Shown one piece after another: positions 1 to 6,413 of a stretch of DNA of 18,143 nucleotides. The stretch covers positions 1 through 18,143 of the forward strand of contig DATKRV010000091.1 in NCBI GenBank assembly GCA_035532075.1. Direction: 5' to 3'. Each line of letters starts with the position of its first letter. Position 1 is the stretch's first letter. The notes below the pieces were generated by a model that saw only the letters and a list, made by a program, of their open reading frames with translations, did not search any database and was not told the origin of the DNA. Origin of the DNA: CAIVND01 sp035532075 (GTDB lineage: Bacteria > Actinomycetota > Acidimicrobiia > Acidimicrobiales > Bog-793). The position numbers and the translations under genes are program-made.

Positions 1-90
1 TCTCTTGAAAACGCGAGCGAGGAGAGCTTGGCGCGTCTCGGCGTCGGAGTAACGATCGTGGCACAGTGCTGCACCCAGCATCTTTATTAG
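1..90 (+). CDS. Possible 3' end of an upstream gene (partial, unidentified)
   Basis: Frame 1 is open from the first base to a TAG at 88-90 and reads as 29 residues, including the stretch ASEESLARLGVGVTIVAQ, which has ordinary protein-like composition. The other two forward frames stop within about 50 bases. I do not recognise a family from so short a tail. A GC-rich hairpin begins directly after the stop codon, which fits the end of a transcription unit. It could equally be a chance open frame. An ApbE-type flavin transferase would be a logical neighbour of the genes that follow, but nothing in these residues shows that. Confidence 0.35.
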   Translation, partial: SLENASEESLARLGVGVTIVAQCCTQHLY

Positions 91-107
91 GTCGCCCTTC
101 GGGCGAC
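91..107 (+). terminator. GC-rich hairpin directly after the partial gene
   Basis: A perfect 7-bp stem (GTCGCCC / GGGCGAC) with a three-base loop TTC starts one base after the TAG at 88-90. There is no T-run on either side, so it is not a classic intrinsic terminator. Many actinobacterial terminators lack a U-tract, so a termination or mRNA-end role is plausible. A degenerate copy of the same sequence follows at about 120-142. Confidence 0.35.
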
Positions 108-221
108 TCACTTGACATCGGGCGGCCCTTCAGGGATGACTCGTGGTCGGCGACATACTTTTTTGTACTCGCTCAAGTAACCTTCGTCGAGATTAATACC
201 GCAAGGAGTGTGTAAGCACCG

Positions 222-1628
222 GTGGCCCGTCCTATTGCACGAACTGATACCCGGCGAGAAGCGTCAGGTGATTGGGCCAAAGCGACGCGACGGGGCGGAG
301 CCGCGTCGCCGCGATCGAAGCAACCTCGACCGCGACTGGTAAATGTTGCCGCCGCCATCGTCGCGACAGGATTTGGCCTTACTGCTGGATTGGCGTTCAC
401 CGCGACAAGCCGACACCAACTTGCCGCGCCCGGTGGCATGGCATTGTTTCTTGGAAATCTCACGGGAATGGCCGGGACCTACCTGCTCCTTGTCATGGTG
501 CTGTTGATCAGTCGAATCCCCTTTGTGGAGCGCGTTCTCGGCCAGGACGGACTGCTCCAATGGCATCGCAAGGTGGCTCCATGGCCGATCTTGCTTATTG
601 TCGCCCATGTCGTCTTTCTGACAATCGGGTATGCGCAGTCTGCTCGATCGGGAATCTTCAAGGAGTTTGGCACGCTGGTGAGCACCTTCCCGGACATGGC
701 CGTCGCGACCGCTGGATTCGGGATCATCGTCGCGCTTGGCGTGCTTTCCATCTATTCCGTTCGACGGCGGTTGCGCCGCGAGGTCTGGTGGGCGCTGCAC
801 CTGTTCATGTATCTCGCGCTGGCGCTTGCGTTTGCCCATGAGGTCGTGCTTGGGCCATCCTTTGTCGGACACGTCTTCACACAGCACATTTGGTCTGCCT
901 GTTGGGCCGCAGCCGCTGGACTCGTTCTCACCTATCGCATCTGGATTCCGATCTTGCGCTCGAGGCGTCACCGACTCGTGGTTGACGAAGTGCGTCCTGA
1001 GGCCCCCGGCATCTTCTCGATCGTTTTAAAAGGAGATGATCTCCACCGTCTTGAAGTCTCGGGCGGACAGTTTTTTGAATGGCGTTTCCTCGTACGAAAG
1101 ATGTGGTGGCAGGCGCATCCATTTTCGATTTCGGCGCGCCCGACTCCTCCCTACCTTCGACTCACGGTCAAGAACGTCGGCGACTTCACCTCGGCGCTCG
1201 CCACGCTTCCCGTAGGTACTCGCGTCGCGCTCGAGGGTCCGTATGGCGCTTTTACGGCACACGCCGCACGCGCTCGACGGGTCGCCCTCATTGCTGGAGG
1301 GATCGGAGTCACTGCGATCCATTCGCTTCTAGAAGACCTTCCCAAGTCAAGCCGCCCAACTGTGGTGTGTCGTGTCTCGATGGAAGACCAACTCGTCTTC
1401 CACAATGAAATTGAACTCCTAGTGAAGCAACGTGGTGGTCGCCTGCATGAGATCGTGGGAACCCGCGAGGAGTTCCCGGTTGAAAGGATTTCGAAGTTGG
1501 TTGACGACCTCAAAAGGCGTGAGACATTCGTCGCGGGTCCGGAACAGTTTGTGCGCGATGTCGTGGAACATCTCAAGAGCATCGGCGTTCCAAAAGAAAA
1601 TATCCATGCCGAGGTGTATTCGCTGTGA
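222..1628 (+). CDS. Ferric-reductase-like transmembrane flavohaem oxidoreductase
   Basis: A 468-residue membrane oxidoreductase predicted to pass electrons from NAD(P)H through FAD to membrane haem. After a basic N-terminal tail there are about six hydrophobic segments (roughly residues 38-62, 72-97, 118-138, 158-180, 188-210, 222-245). Two histidine pairs, H115/H129 and H193/H206, have the spacing of haem ligands in the ferric reductase/NADPH oxidase superfamily. The cytoplasmic half has the FAD motif HPFSIS (299-304), the nucleotide-binding glycine motif GGIGVT (359-364) and a C-terminal VAGPE motif near 437. The start is GTG 222: an in-frame stop lies at 213-215, and AAGGAG sits at 203-208, somewhat far upstream. 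The next gene encodes an FMN-binding protein, a pairing often seen in actinobacteria. The physiological acceptor (iron, quinone or a flavoprotein) cannot be read from the sequence. Confidence 0.85.
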   Translation: MARPIARTDTRREASGDWAKATRRGGAASPRSKQPRPRLVNVAAAIVATGFGLTAGLAFTATSRHQLAAPGGMALFLGNLTGMAGTYLLLVMVLLISRIPFVERVLGQDGLLQWHRKVAPWPILLIVAHVVFLTIGYAQSARSGIFKEFGTLVSTFPDMAVATAGFGIIVALGVLSIYSVRRRLRREVWWALHLFMYLALALAFAHEVVLGPSFVGHVFTQHIWSACWAAAAGLVLTYRIWIPILRSRRHRLVVDEVRPEAPGIFSIVLKGDDLHRLEVSGGQFFEWRFLVRKMWWQAHPFSISARPTPPYLRLTVKNVGDFTSALATLPVGTRVALEGPYGAFTAHAARARRVALIAGGIGVTAIHSLLEDLPKSSRPTVVCRVSMEDQLVFHNEIELLVKQRGGRLHEIVGTREEFPVERISKLVDDLKRRETFVAGPEQFVRDVVEHLKSIGVPKENIHAEVYSL

Positions 1629-1722
1629 GCATATCCGAGGTAGTGATGGGGACGAGAGGGCCTGTTCCGTCGTTTCAGCGTTATTGCGGTTTCCAATGTA
1701 TTGGTGTGCTCGGTGGTGGGCG

Positions 1723-2259
1723 ATGAAAATAAATCAGACTTCGATCATTGTCACGGCGGCCGCGGTTGGATTCGCGGGTGCCGTCGCTCTCCACGCGAGT
1801 GGTTCGAAAACTCCTACAGGTGTTGGAGGCTTCGCGAAAAGCGTTGGGTCTCATTCAACATCTTCCACAAACTCCTCGGTAACGCACAAGAATAATTCTT
1901 CGTCGTCCCCGCCGCATACTGGTTCGAAGGCGTTGCCCCCTACCCACACGACGACGCCGAGTGGTACTACTTCGAGCGCGGCTCAGAGTGCGACGGGAAG
2001 TATGGAGCAATACGGGTATGGTCAACTTGCAGTCGATGTTACGGTGAGGGCATCGAGCATCATTGGACTTCAAGTTGTGGGACTCCAAACCGCTGAGTCA
2101 TATTCGCAGCAGATAGCCACTCAGGTGATTCCGATGCTAAAAGGTGAGGTGCTTTCAGCGCAGAGTCTCCAGGTGAACGGAATCTCCGGGGCGACGTACA
2201 CGACCGAGGCGTATCTCTACTCGATTCAGTCCGCGTTGAGTCGACTGCACTTCAAGTAG
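1723..2259 (+). CDS. Exported FMN-binding domain protein (putative covalent flavoprotein)
   Basis: A 178-residue protein with an N-terminal hydrophobic segment (about residues 7-24, signal peptide or anchor), a low-complexity Ser/Thr/His/Pro-rich linker (about 27-92) and a small FMN-binding domain of the NqrC/RnfG type. The domain begins near YGYGQLAVDVTV and ends with SGATYT at 155-160. T158 is the expected site of covalent FMN attachment by an ApbE-type transferase. The usual acidic residue three positions before the motif is Asn152 here. The start is placed at ATG 1723 because it opens the hydrophobic segment. The frame extends further upstream inside the previous gene, and ATG 1696 is an alternative. 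No clear Shine-Dalgarno is seen. Lying 94 bases behind the ferric-reductase-like gene, it probably exchanges electrons with that protein outside the membrane. No apbE is visible in the window. Confidence 0.8.
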   Translation: MKINQTSIIVTAAAVGFAGAVALHASGSKTPTGVGGFAKSVGSHSTSSTNSSVTHKNNSSSSPPHTGSKALPPTHTTTPSGTTSSAAQSATGSMEQYGYGQLAVDVTVRASSIIGLQVVGLQTAESYSQQIATQVIPMLKGEVLSAQSLQVNGISGATYTTEAYLYSIQSALSRLHFK

Positions 2260-3071
2260 CCGTTGTCGCCTCGATCGTCCACTGGGAAAGGTCACGTGGA
2301 AGATCGGTGTATCGTTCCCGACGCGAATCGATGAATCTTCCCTGGGAAATTGATGCTCCGGTCACGAGCATGTTTTGGCTCGCCGTCGAGACCGTATGTT
2401 GAAGTGTATTTGCGACCGGGCCCACGAGAGAAACGCCGAGTCCTACCCAGTAAGTGGCCACCCGGTTGGGGCGCCCTCTGGCAGAGGATCCATGTCGGGC
2501 CAGACGACCGGAGGGCCGGTATGCATTTCTCCGACCCCGGCAGTGGGAGGTACTCTCCCCGCGGATCTCCAAACACCGACCTTGAGGTGCGCGTTCGAGA
2601 TGGCAGCGAGTCGAGCGTCGACGACCGGCTTGGGCATGCTGGCTGCAAATGTGCCCAGCACTCAAATGCGTTCAGCCTTGGTAAACGGGGCTGGTATCGG
2701 CACGGTCAAGGCTCATCGCCTTCGCCCTTCGCGGGCGACATCGGCGATCAATCCAAGATTTCCGGTGCCGTCCTCGGGCTCTTGACCTCAGGTTGCCGCC
2801 TCGAGTCCTCCCGAATGACCACGATCATGACCTTTGCCCGTCACGCAGACCGGGTGGCCATCGAGGCGCGCCGCGTGATCATCGAAACGTCCCTGTGAAG
2901 GCCACAAAGGCCGCCCGGCTGTTCTCGCACGCGAGGGGATGTCCCTGGGCCGGTGGAGGCGTGGCTTTCGCTCGGCAATCGCACCGAGCAGCAGGCCCCG
3001 TGACACCACCCATTGGTAGCTGGTAGGCTGGACCCTCGCCTCGGATGCGGCTGGGCTTTCGCCCTGCCTTC

Positions 3072-3094
3072 CTTGGTGCCCTTGTGGTGCCAAG
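3072..3094 (+). other. Hairpin upstream of infA
   Basis: In RNA, CTTGGTGCC (3072-3080) can pair with GGTGCCAAG (3086-3094) across a five-base loop, giving a 9-bp stem that includes two G-U pairs. It is not followed by a T-run. It lies just ahead of the candidate infA promoter, so it could end transcription entering from upstream. A chance structure is also possible. Confidence 0.25.
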
Positions 3095-3121
3095 AAGACC
3101 GTGTGGTTGGCGGTGGGTCAT

Positions 3122-3149
3122 TTGAAGGAACAAGCACCAAGTACATAGT
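3122..3149 (+). promoter_or_regulatory. Candidate promoter of the infA-rpmJ-rpsM operon
   Basis: TTGAAG at 3122-3127 and CATAGT at 3144-3149 are separated by 16 bases and each match the sigma-70 consensus at four of six positions. Transcription would begin near 3156, downstream of the GTG at 3152 and upstream of the CTG at 3200. That supports the shorter infA reading. The match is moderate and based on inspection alone. Confidence 0.35.
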
Positions 3150-3199
3150 GAGTGGGCACGCGGCCGATTCACGAACGAAAAGAGATTGAGGAGAACGAC

Positions 3200-3424
3200 C
3201 TGACGAAGCCGAAGGAAGACGCGATTGTGCTTGAAGGCACCGTCGTCGAGCCGCTGCCGAATGCAATGTTCCGCGTTGAGCTCGAGAACGGACACAAGGT
3301 TCTCGCACATAGTTCAGGCAAGATGCGGATGCATCGAATTCGAATCCTTCCTGGCGACAAAGTCCAAGTCGAGATCACGCCGTATGACCTGACTCGCGGA
3401 CGCATCACCTATCGGTACAAGTAA
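3200..3424 (+). CDS. infA: Translation initiation factor IF-1 (apparent CTG start)
   Basis: IF-1 is an OB-fold protein that occupies the ribosomal A site during initiation together with IF-2 and IF-3. The conserved core is clear: EPLPNAMFRVELENGHKVLAH, then SGKMRMHRIRILPGDKV and the C-terminal PYDLTRGRITYRYK. Starting at CTG 3200 gives 74 residues beginning (M)TKPKEDAIVLEG, the normal family length, with GAGGAG (3188-3193) six bases upstream. No in-frame ATG or TTG exists. The only standard alternative is GTG 3152, directly after an in-frame TGA at 3149-3151. It would add a 16-residue charged extension and has no Shine-Dalgarno at a useful distance. A Ser replaces the usual Ile in the AHISGKM motif. 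The gene heads the alpha ribosomal operon. Identity is certain; the start codon is inferred. Confidence 0.95.
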   Translation: MTKPKEDAIVLEGTVVEPLPNAMFRVELENGHKVLAHSSGKMRMHRIRILPGDKVQVEITPYDLTRGRITYRYK

Positions 3425-3496
3425 GTCGCTGGCGAAGATTTTCGTTCGGCGTTCACAGGCAAACAGATTCGTAGTGCGCTACGGAGAGGGACGGTA

Positions 3497-3610
3497 GTGA
3501 AGGTTCATCCAAGTGTGAAGACGATGTGCGAGAAGTGCAAGGTCATCAGACGTCATGGGCGCGTCATGGTGATCTGTGAGAACCCTCGCCACAAGCAACG
3601 GCAGGGTTGA
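3497..3610 (+). CDS. rpmJ: Ribosomal protein L36 (zinc-binding form)
   Basis: A 37-codon gene starting with GTG 3497, six bases after GGAGAGGG (3483-3490). The product begins MKVHPSVKTMCEKCK and carries the four zinc ligands of the C+ form of L36: C11, C14, C27 and H32. L36 is the smallest protein of the large subunit and binds 23S rRNA. It lies between infA and rpsM as in most bacteria, and its TGA is three bases before the rpsM ATG, so the two are probably translationally coupled. Retention of the zinc ligands means this copy depends on zinc. Some actinobacteria also carry a zinc-free paralogue elsewhere, which cannot be judged from here. Confidence 0.96.
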   Translation: MKVHPSVKTMCEKCKVIRRHGRVMVICENPRHKQRQG

Positions 3611-3613
3611 TTT

Positions 3614-3991
3614 ATGGCTCGTATTTCTGGCGTAGACATTCCTCGCGAAAAGCGACTTGAGATTGCACTCACCTATATCTTCGGCATCGGTCTTTCAACC
3701 GCGCAGAAGATCTGTGACGTCGCAGAGGTCAGCCGTGATACGCGCGTCCGCGACCTGACTGACGAAGAGGTCGCCAGTCTGCGTACCTATATTGATGCGC
3801 ACCTCAAAGTCGAAGGAGATCTTCGACGCGACGTCGCGCAGGACATTAAGCGCAAGATGGAGATTGGCTCATACCAGGGGATCCGACACCGTCGAGGACT
3901 CCCGGTACACGGCCAGCGCACCCACACCAACGCGAGAACCCGAAAGGGACCAAAGAAGACGGTTGCCGGAAAGAAGAAGGTCCGTAAGTAA
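3614..3991 (+). CDS. rpsM: Ribosomal protein S13
   Basis: A 125-residue S13, a small-subunit head protein that contacts the P-site tRNA and forms bridges to the large subunit. The start MARISGVDIPREKRLEIALTY, the helix-hairpin-helix-like GIGLSTAQKIC, and the basic tail with GLPVHGQRTHTNARTRKGP are all family hallmarks. Length is typical. The ATG follows rpmJ by three bases. The TAA overlaps the ATG of rpsK by one base, which points to coupled translation inside the alpha operon. Confidence 0.98.
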   Translation: MARISGVDIPREKRLEIALTYIFGIGLSTAQKICDVAEVSRDTRVRDLTDEEVASLRTYIDAHLKVEGDLRRDVAQDIKRKMEIGSYQGIRHRRGLPVHGQRTHTNARTRKGPKKTVAGKKKVRK

Positions 3992-4392
3992 TGGCAAAGA
4001 CCACGAAACCGGGCGGTCGTCGCCCACGACGCCGCGAACGCAAGAACATCACCAACGGGGTTGCGCACATCAAGAGTTCGTTCAACAACACGATCGTCTC
4101 GATCACCGACTCCGAGGGCAATGTGCTCGCGTGGGCCTCGGCAGGCAACGTCGGATTCAAAGGTTCGCGAAAGTCCACTCCGTTCGCTGCCCAGATGGCT
4201 GCAGAACAGTGCGCGCAAAAGGCGATGGAGCATGGTGTGCGTCGCGTCGATGTTCTCGTTCGCGGACCTGGTTCTGGCCGTGAGACGGCAATCCGTTCGA
4301 TTGCTGCAGCAGGTATCGAAGTCACTGGAATCAAAGATGTCACCCCTATTCCGCACAACGGCTGCCGTCCTAAAAAACGGCGTCGTGTATAG
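3991..4392 (+). CDS. rpsK: Ribosomal protein S11
   Basis: A 133-residue S11, a small-subunit platform protein that lines the E-site mRNA path. Typical motifs are NGVAHIKSSFNNTIVSITD, GNVLAWASAGNVGFKGSRKSTPFAAQ, and the basic C-terminus ending in HNGCRPKKRRRV. Its ATG shares the A of the upstream rpsM stop codon. The order rpsM-rpsK-rpsD-rpoA is the standard alpha operon arrangement. Confidence 0.98.
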   Translation: MAKTTKPGGRRPRRRERKNITNGVAHIKSSFNNTIVSITDSEGNVLAWASAGNVGFKGSRKSTPFAAQMAAEQCAQKAMEHGVRRVDVLVRGPGSGRETAIRSIAAAGIEVTGIKDVTPIPHNGCRPKKRRRV

Positions 4393-4410
4393 CGAGGCGA
4401 AAGGATAATC

Positions 4411-5037
4411 ATGGCTCGCTACACGGGTCCGGCGTGCAGACTCTGCCGCCGTGAGAAGGTAAAACTGTTTCTAAAGGGCGCACGGTGCGAGAGCCCCAAG
4501 TGCGCTATCGAGCGTCGCCCCTTCCCTCCGGGAGATCACGGTCGCGATCGGATGCGACAGGGTTCCGAGTACCAGACACAGCTTCGCGAGAAGCAGAAGG
4601 CGCGCCGTATCTACGGTGTGCTGGAGCGTCAGTTCCGCAATATGTACGAAGAGGCAAACCGCCAGGCCGGTATCACCGGTGAGAACCTCTTGCGCATGCT
4701 TGAGCTGCGCATTGACAATGTCACCTATCGGGCGATGTTCGGAACGAGCAGGACGCAGTCCCGTCAACTCGTTTCGCATGGACATATTCTCGTGAATGGA
4801 AAGCGCGTCACGATTCCCTCTTATCGGCTTCGCGTCGGCGACGTAGTCAGCCTTGCTCCAAAGGCGCGCGAGCTGATCACGGTTCGTCAGAATCTCGACA
4901 CCATCGACCGCCCGATTCCGGGCTGGCTCGAATCAGAAGACAGCGGAAACGCTGTCAGGGTTCGTGCTCTTCCCGAGCGCGAACAGATCGACACGCAAGT
5001 TCGAGAGCAGCTCATCGTTGAGCTGTACTCAAAGTAA
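4411..5037 (+). CDS. rpsD: Ribosomal protein S4 (zinc-binding form)
   Basis: A 208-residue S4, a primary 16S rRNA binder that starts assembly of the 30S body. The N-terminus contains four cysteines, C9, C12, C26 and C31, the C+ zinc-ligand pattern that some lineages lack. The S4 RNA-binding domain follows (about residues 97-160, including SRQLVSHGHILVNGKRV). The ATG is preceded by AAGGA (4401-4405) at five bases. In E. coli S4 represses its own alpha operon by binding mRNA; whether that applies here is not visible. The 36-base gap to rpoA carries a separate strong ribosome-binding site. Confidence 0.98.
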   Translation: MARYTGPACRLCRREKVKLFLKGARCESPKCAIERRPFPPGDHGRDRMRQGSEYQTQLREKQKARRIYGVLERQFRNMYEEANRQAGITGENLLRMLELRIDNVTYRAMFGTSRTQSRQLVSHGHILVNGKRVTIPSYRLRVGDVVSLAPKARELITVRQNLDTIDRPIPGWLESEDSGNAVRVRALPEREQIDTQVREQLIVELYSK

Positions 5038-5073
5038 AAACCCCTAACTTCAAGTCCTATAGGAGCCATTGAG

Positions 5074-6015
5074 ATGCTCATCATTCAACGACCGACCGTC
5101 GAGGCTGTTGGCGACGAAGACGCTTCGCGTCAGCGTTTCGCGATTGGACCGCTGGACCCCGGATTTGGTCACACCCTCGGAAACTCGCTGCGGCGTACCC
5201 TGCTTTCATCGATCCCTGGTGCCGCGGTCACCCAGGTGCGCTTTGACGAGGCGTTGCATGAGTTTTCATACATCCCCGGAGTCAAAGAGGACATCGCCGA
5301 CATCATCTTGAACGTCAAGGACCTTGTCGTGACAAGCGTTTCGGACGAGTCAGTTACGATTCGTGTCGATGTCGCTGGACCCGCGGTCGTTACCGCGAAG
5401 GACCTCAAGTTGACCTCTGACCTCGAGATATTCAATCCTGACCTGCACATTGCAACCGTGAATGCGGAGGGTCGTCTTTCCCTCGATCTCACGATTGAGC
5501 GCGGGAAGGGCTACGTCTCGGCGGAAAAGAACAAACGTTCTTCTGCGATCGGCGTTATTCCGATCGACGCGATCTTCTCTCCCGTGCGTCGTGTTGCCTT
5601 TACCGTCGAGCCAACGCGCGTCGAGCAGTCGACTGACTTCGACCGACTGGTACTCGACATCGAGACCGATGGCTCCGTTTCGCCACGCGAGGCACTCTCA
5701 TCGGCGGGGAAGACCCTGCAGGTGCTCGTTCAGCTCGTTGCCGACATGTCTGAGACCGCGCACGGCCTCGAGCTTGGCGACGTTGGCATTACGACCAGTG
5801 GCTCGCCCGACCTCGATCACCCGATCGAGGATCTTGACCTCACCGAACGTCCGCGCAACTGCCTCAAGCGTGCACAGATCAACACCATTGGCGAGCTCAT
5901 CCGTTACACCGGAGACGACCTCCTTGCAATCGCCAATTTTGGGCAGAAGTCCCTTGACGAGGTCATCGAGCGCCTCGATGAGCGGGGGCTCTCCCTCGCC
6001 GGAGAGGGTTTCTAG
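5074..6015 (+). CDS. rpoA: RNA polymerase alpha subunit
   Basis: A 313-residue alpha subunit, whose dimer nucleates RNA polymerase assembly and contacts UP elements and activators. The N-terminal domain contains GPLDPGFGHTLGNSLRRTLLSS near residue 26. The C-terminal domain with its helix-hairpin-helix fold follows (about 245-313, LKRAQINTIGELIRYTGDDLLAIANFGQKSLDEV). AGGAG at 5061-5065 precedes ATG 5074. Length is a little shorter than the E. coli protein but usual for actinobacteria. The stop codon lies three bases before rplQ. Confidence 0.98.
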   Translation: MLIIQRPTVEAVGDEDASRQRFAIGPLDPGFGHTLGNSLRRTLLSSIPGAAVTQVRFDEALHEFSYIPGVKEDIADIILNVKDLVVTSVSDESVTIRVDVAGPAVVTAKDLKLTSDLEIFNPDLHIATVNAEGRLSLDLTIERGKGYVSAEKNKRSSAIGVIPIDAIFSPVRRVAFTVEPTRVEQSTDFDRLVLDIETDGSVSPREALSSAGKTLQVLVQLVADMSETAHGLELGDVGITTSGSPDLDHPIEDLDLTERPRNCLKRAQINTIGELIRYTGDDLLAIANFGQKSLDEVIERLDERGLSLAGEGF

Positions 6016-6018
6016 AAA

Positions 6019-6372
6019 ATGCCCGGAGCTCCGAAGAAGGGTCGGCGCTTTGGTGGTTCGGCCGCGCACCAAAAGGCGATGCTCGGCAACCTCGTTGCCT
6101 CGCTGATCGCCGCGGAGGCGATTGTCACGACTGAGGCGAAGGCGAAGGCGCTCAGACCGGTAGCCGAGAAGATGATCACCAAGGCCCGCAACGGCGGTGT
6201 GCACAACCAACGCCAGGTTGTCGCTTTCATCCGCGACAAAGACATGACGAACAAGTTGTTTGCCGAGATCGGACCGCGCTACGCAGATCGCAACGGCGGG
6301 TATCTGCGCATCTTGAAGCTCGGACCCCGTCCGGGCGATAACGCGCCGATGGCGCGCATTGAATTTGTCTGA
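6019..6372 (+). CDS. rplQ: Ribosomal protein L17
   Basis: A 117-residue L17, located near the polypeptide exit tunnel. Conserved features are the start MPGAPKKGRRFGGSAAHQKAM, followed by NLVASLIAAEAIVTTEAKAKALRP and the C-terminal GGYLRILKLGPRPGDNAPMARIEFV. It follows rpoA by three bases, the standard end of the alpha operon. A small hairpin begins two bases after its stop, ahead of truA. Confidence 0.98.
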   Translation: MPGAPKKGRRFGGSAAHQKAMLGNLVASLIAAEAIVTTEAKAKALRPVAEKMITKARNGGVHNQRQVVAFIRDKDMTNKLFAEIGPRYADRNGGYLRILKLGPRPGDNAPMARIEFV

Positions 6373-6373
6373 A

Positions 6374-6391
6374 TCGTCGTCTCCCCGACGA
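6374..6391 (+). terminator. Small hairpin after rplQ
   Basis: TCGTCG (6374-6379) pairs with CGACGA (6386-6391) across six bases and begins two bases after the rplQ stop. No T-run follows. It may lower transcription from the ribosomal operon into truA, or simply protect an mRNA end. The evidence is structural only. Confidence 0.25.
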
Positions 6392-6413
6392 GCGGTGTGT
6401 TCGCTGAGCCACC

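Larger units (their letters stand above)
2260..3151. other. Long segment without a recognisable gene
   Basis: About 0.9 kb lies between the FMN-binding gene and infA. Several frames are open for 70-180 codons on both strands, but they overlap each other, lack plausible starts, and none shows a motif I recognise. I looked for tRNA, RNase P RNA, tmRNA, signal recognition particle RNA and transposase motifs and saw none. Visible items are a small palindrome TTCCC-T-GGGAA at 2338-2348, direct repeats of CTGGGAAA (2282 and 2342) and GGTCACG (2290 and 2360), a hairpin TCGCCC/GGGCGA near 2722-2738, and a 9-bp stem with two G-U pairs at 3072-3094. It may be the decayed remains of a gene or insertion element, or hold an uncharacterised RNA. 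Confidence 0.5.

Noticed and set aside
112..141. TTGACA as a promoter for the ferric-reductase-like gene
   Set aside because: No acceptable -10 hexamer lies 16-18 bases downstream, so I did not list it as a promoter.
2282..2366. Direct repeats CTGGGAAA and GGTCACG and the palindrome TTCCC-T-GGGAA
   Set aside because: They are short, with different spacing in each copy. I could not link them to insertion-sequence ends or a known operator, so no mobile element is claimed.
2350..2898. 182-codon forward open frame in the gap before infA
   Set aside because: The composition is odd (many Arg, Ser and Gly), there is no ribosome-binding site and no motif, and it overlaps other equally long frames on both strands. 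I treat it as chance or decayed sequence.
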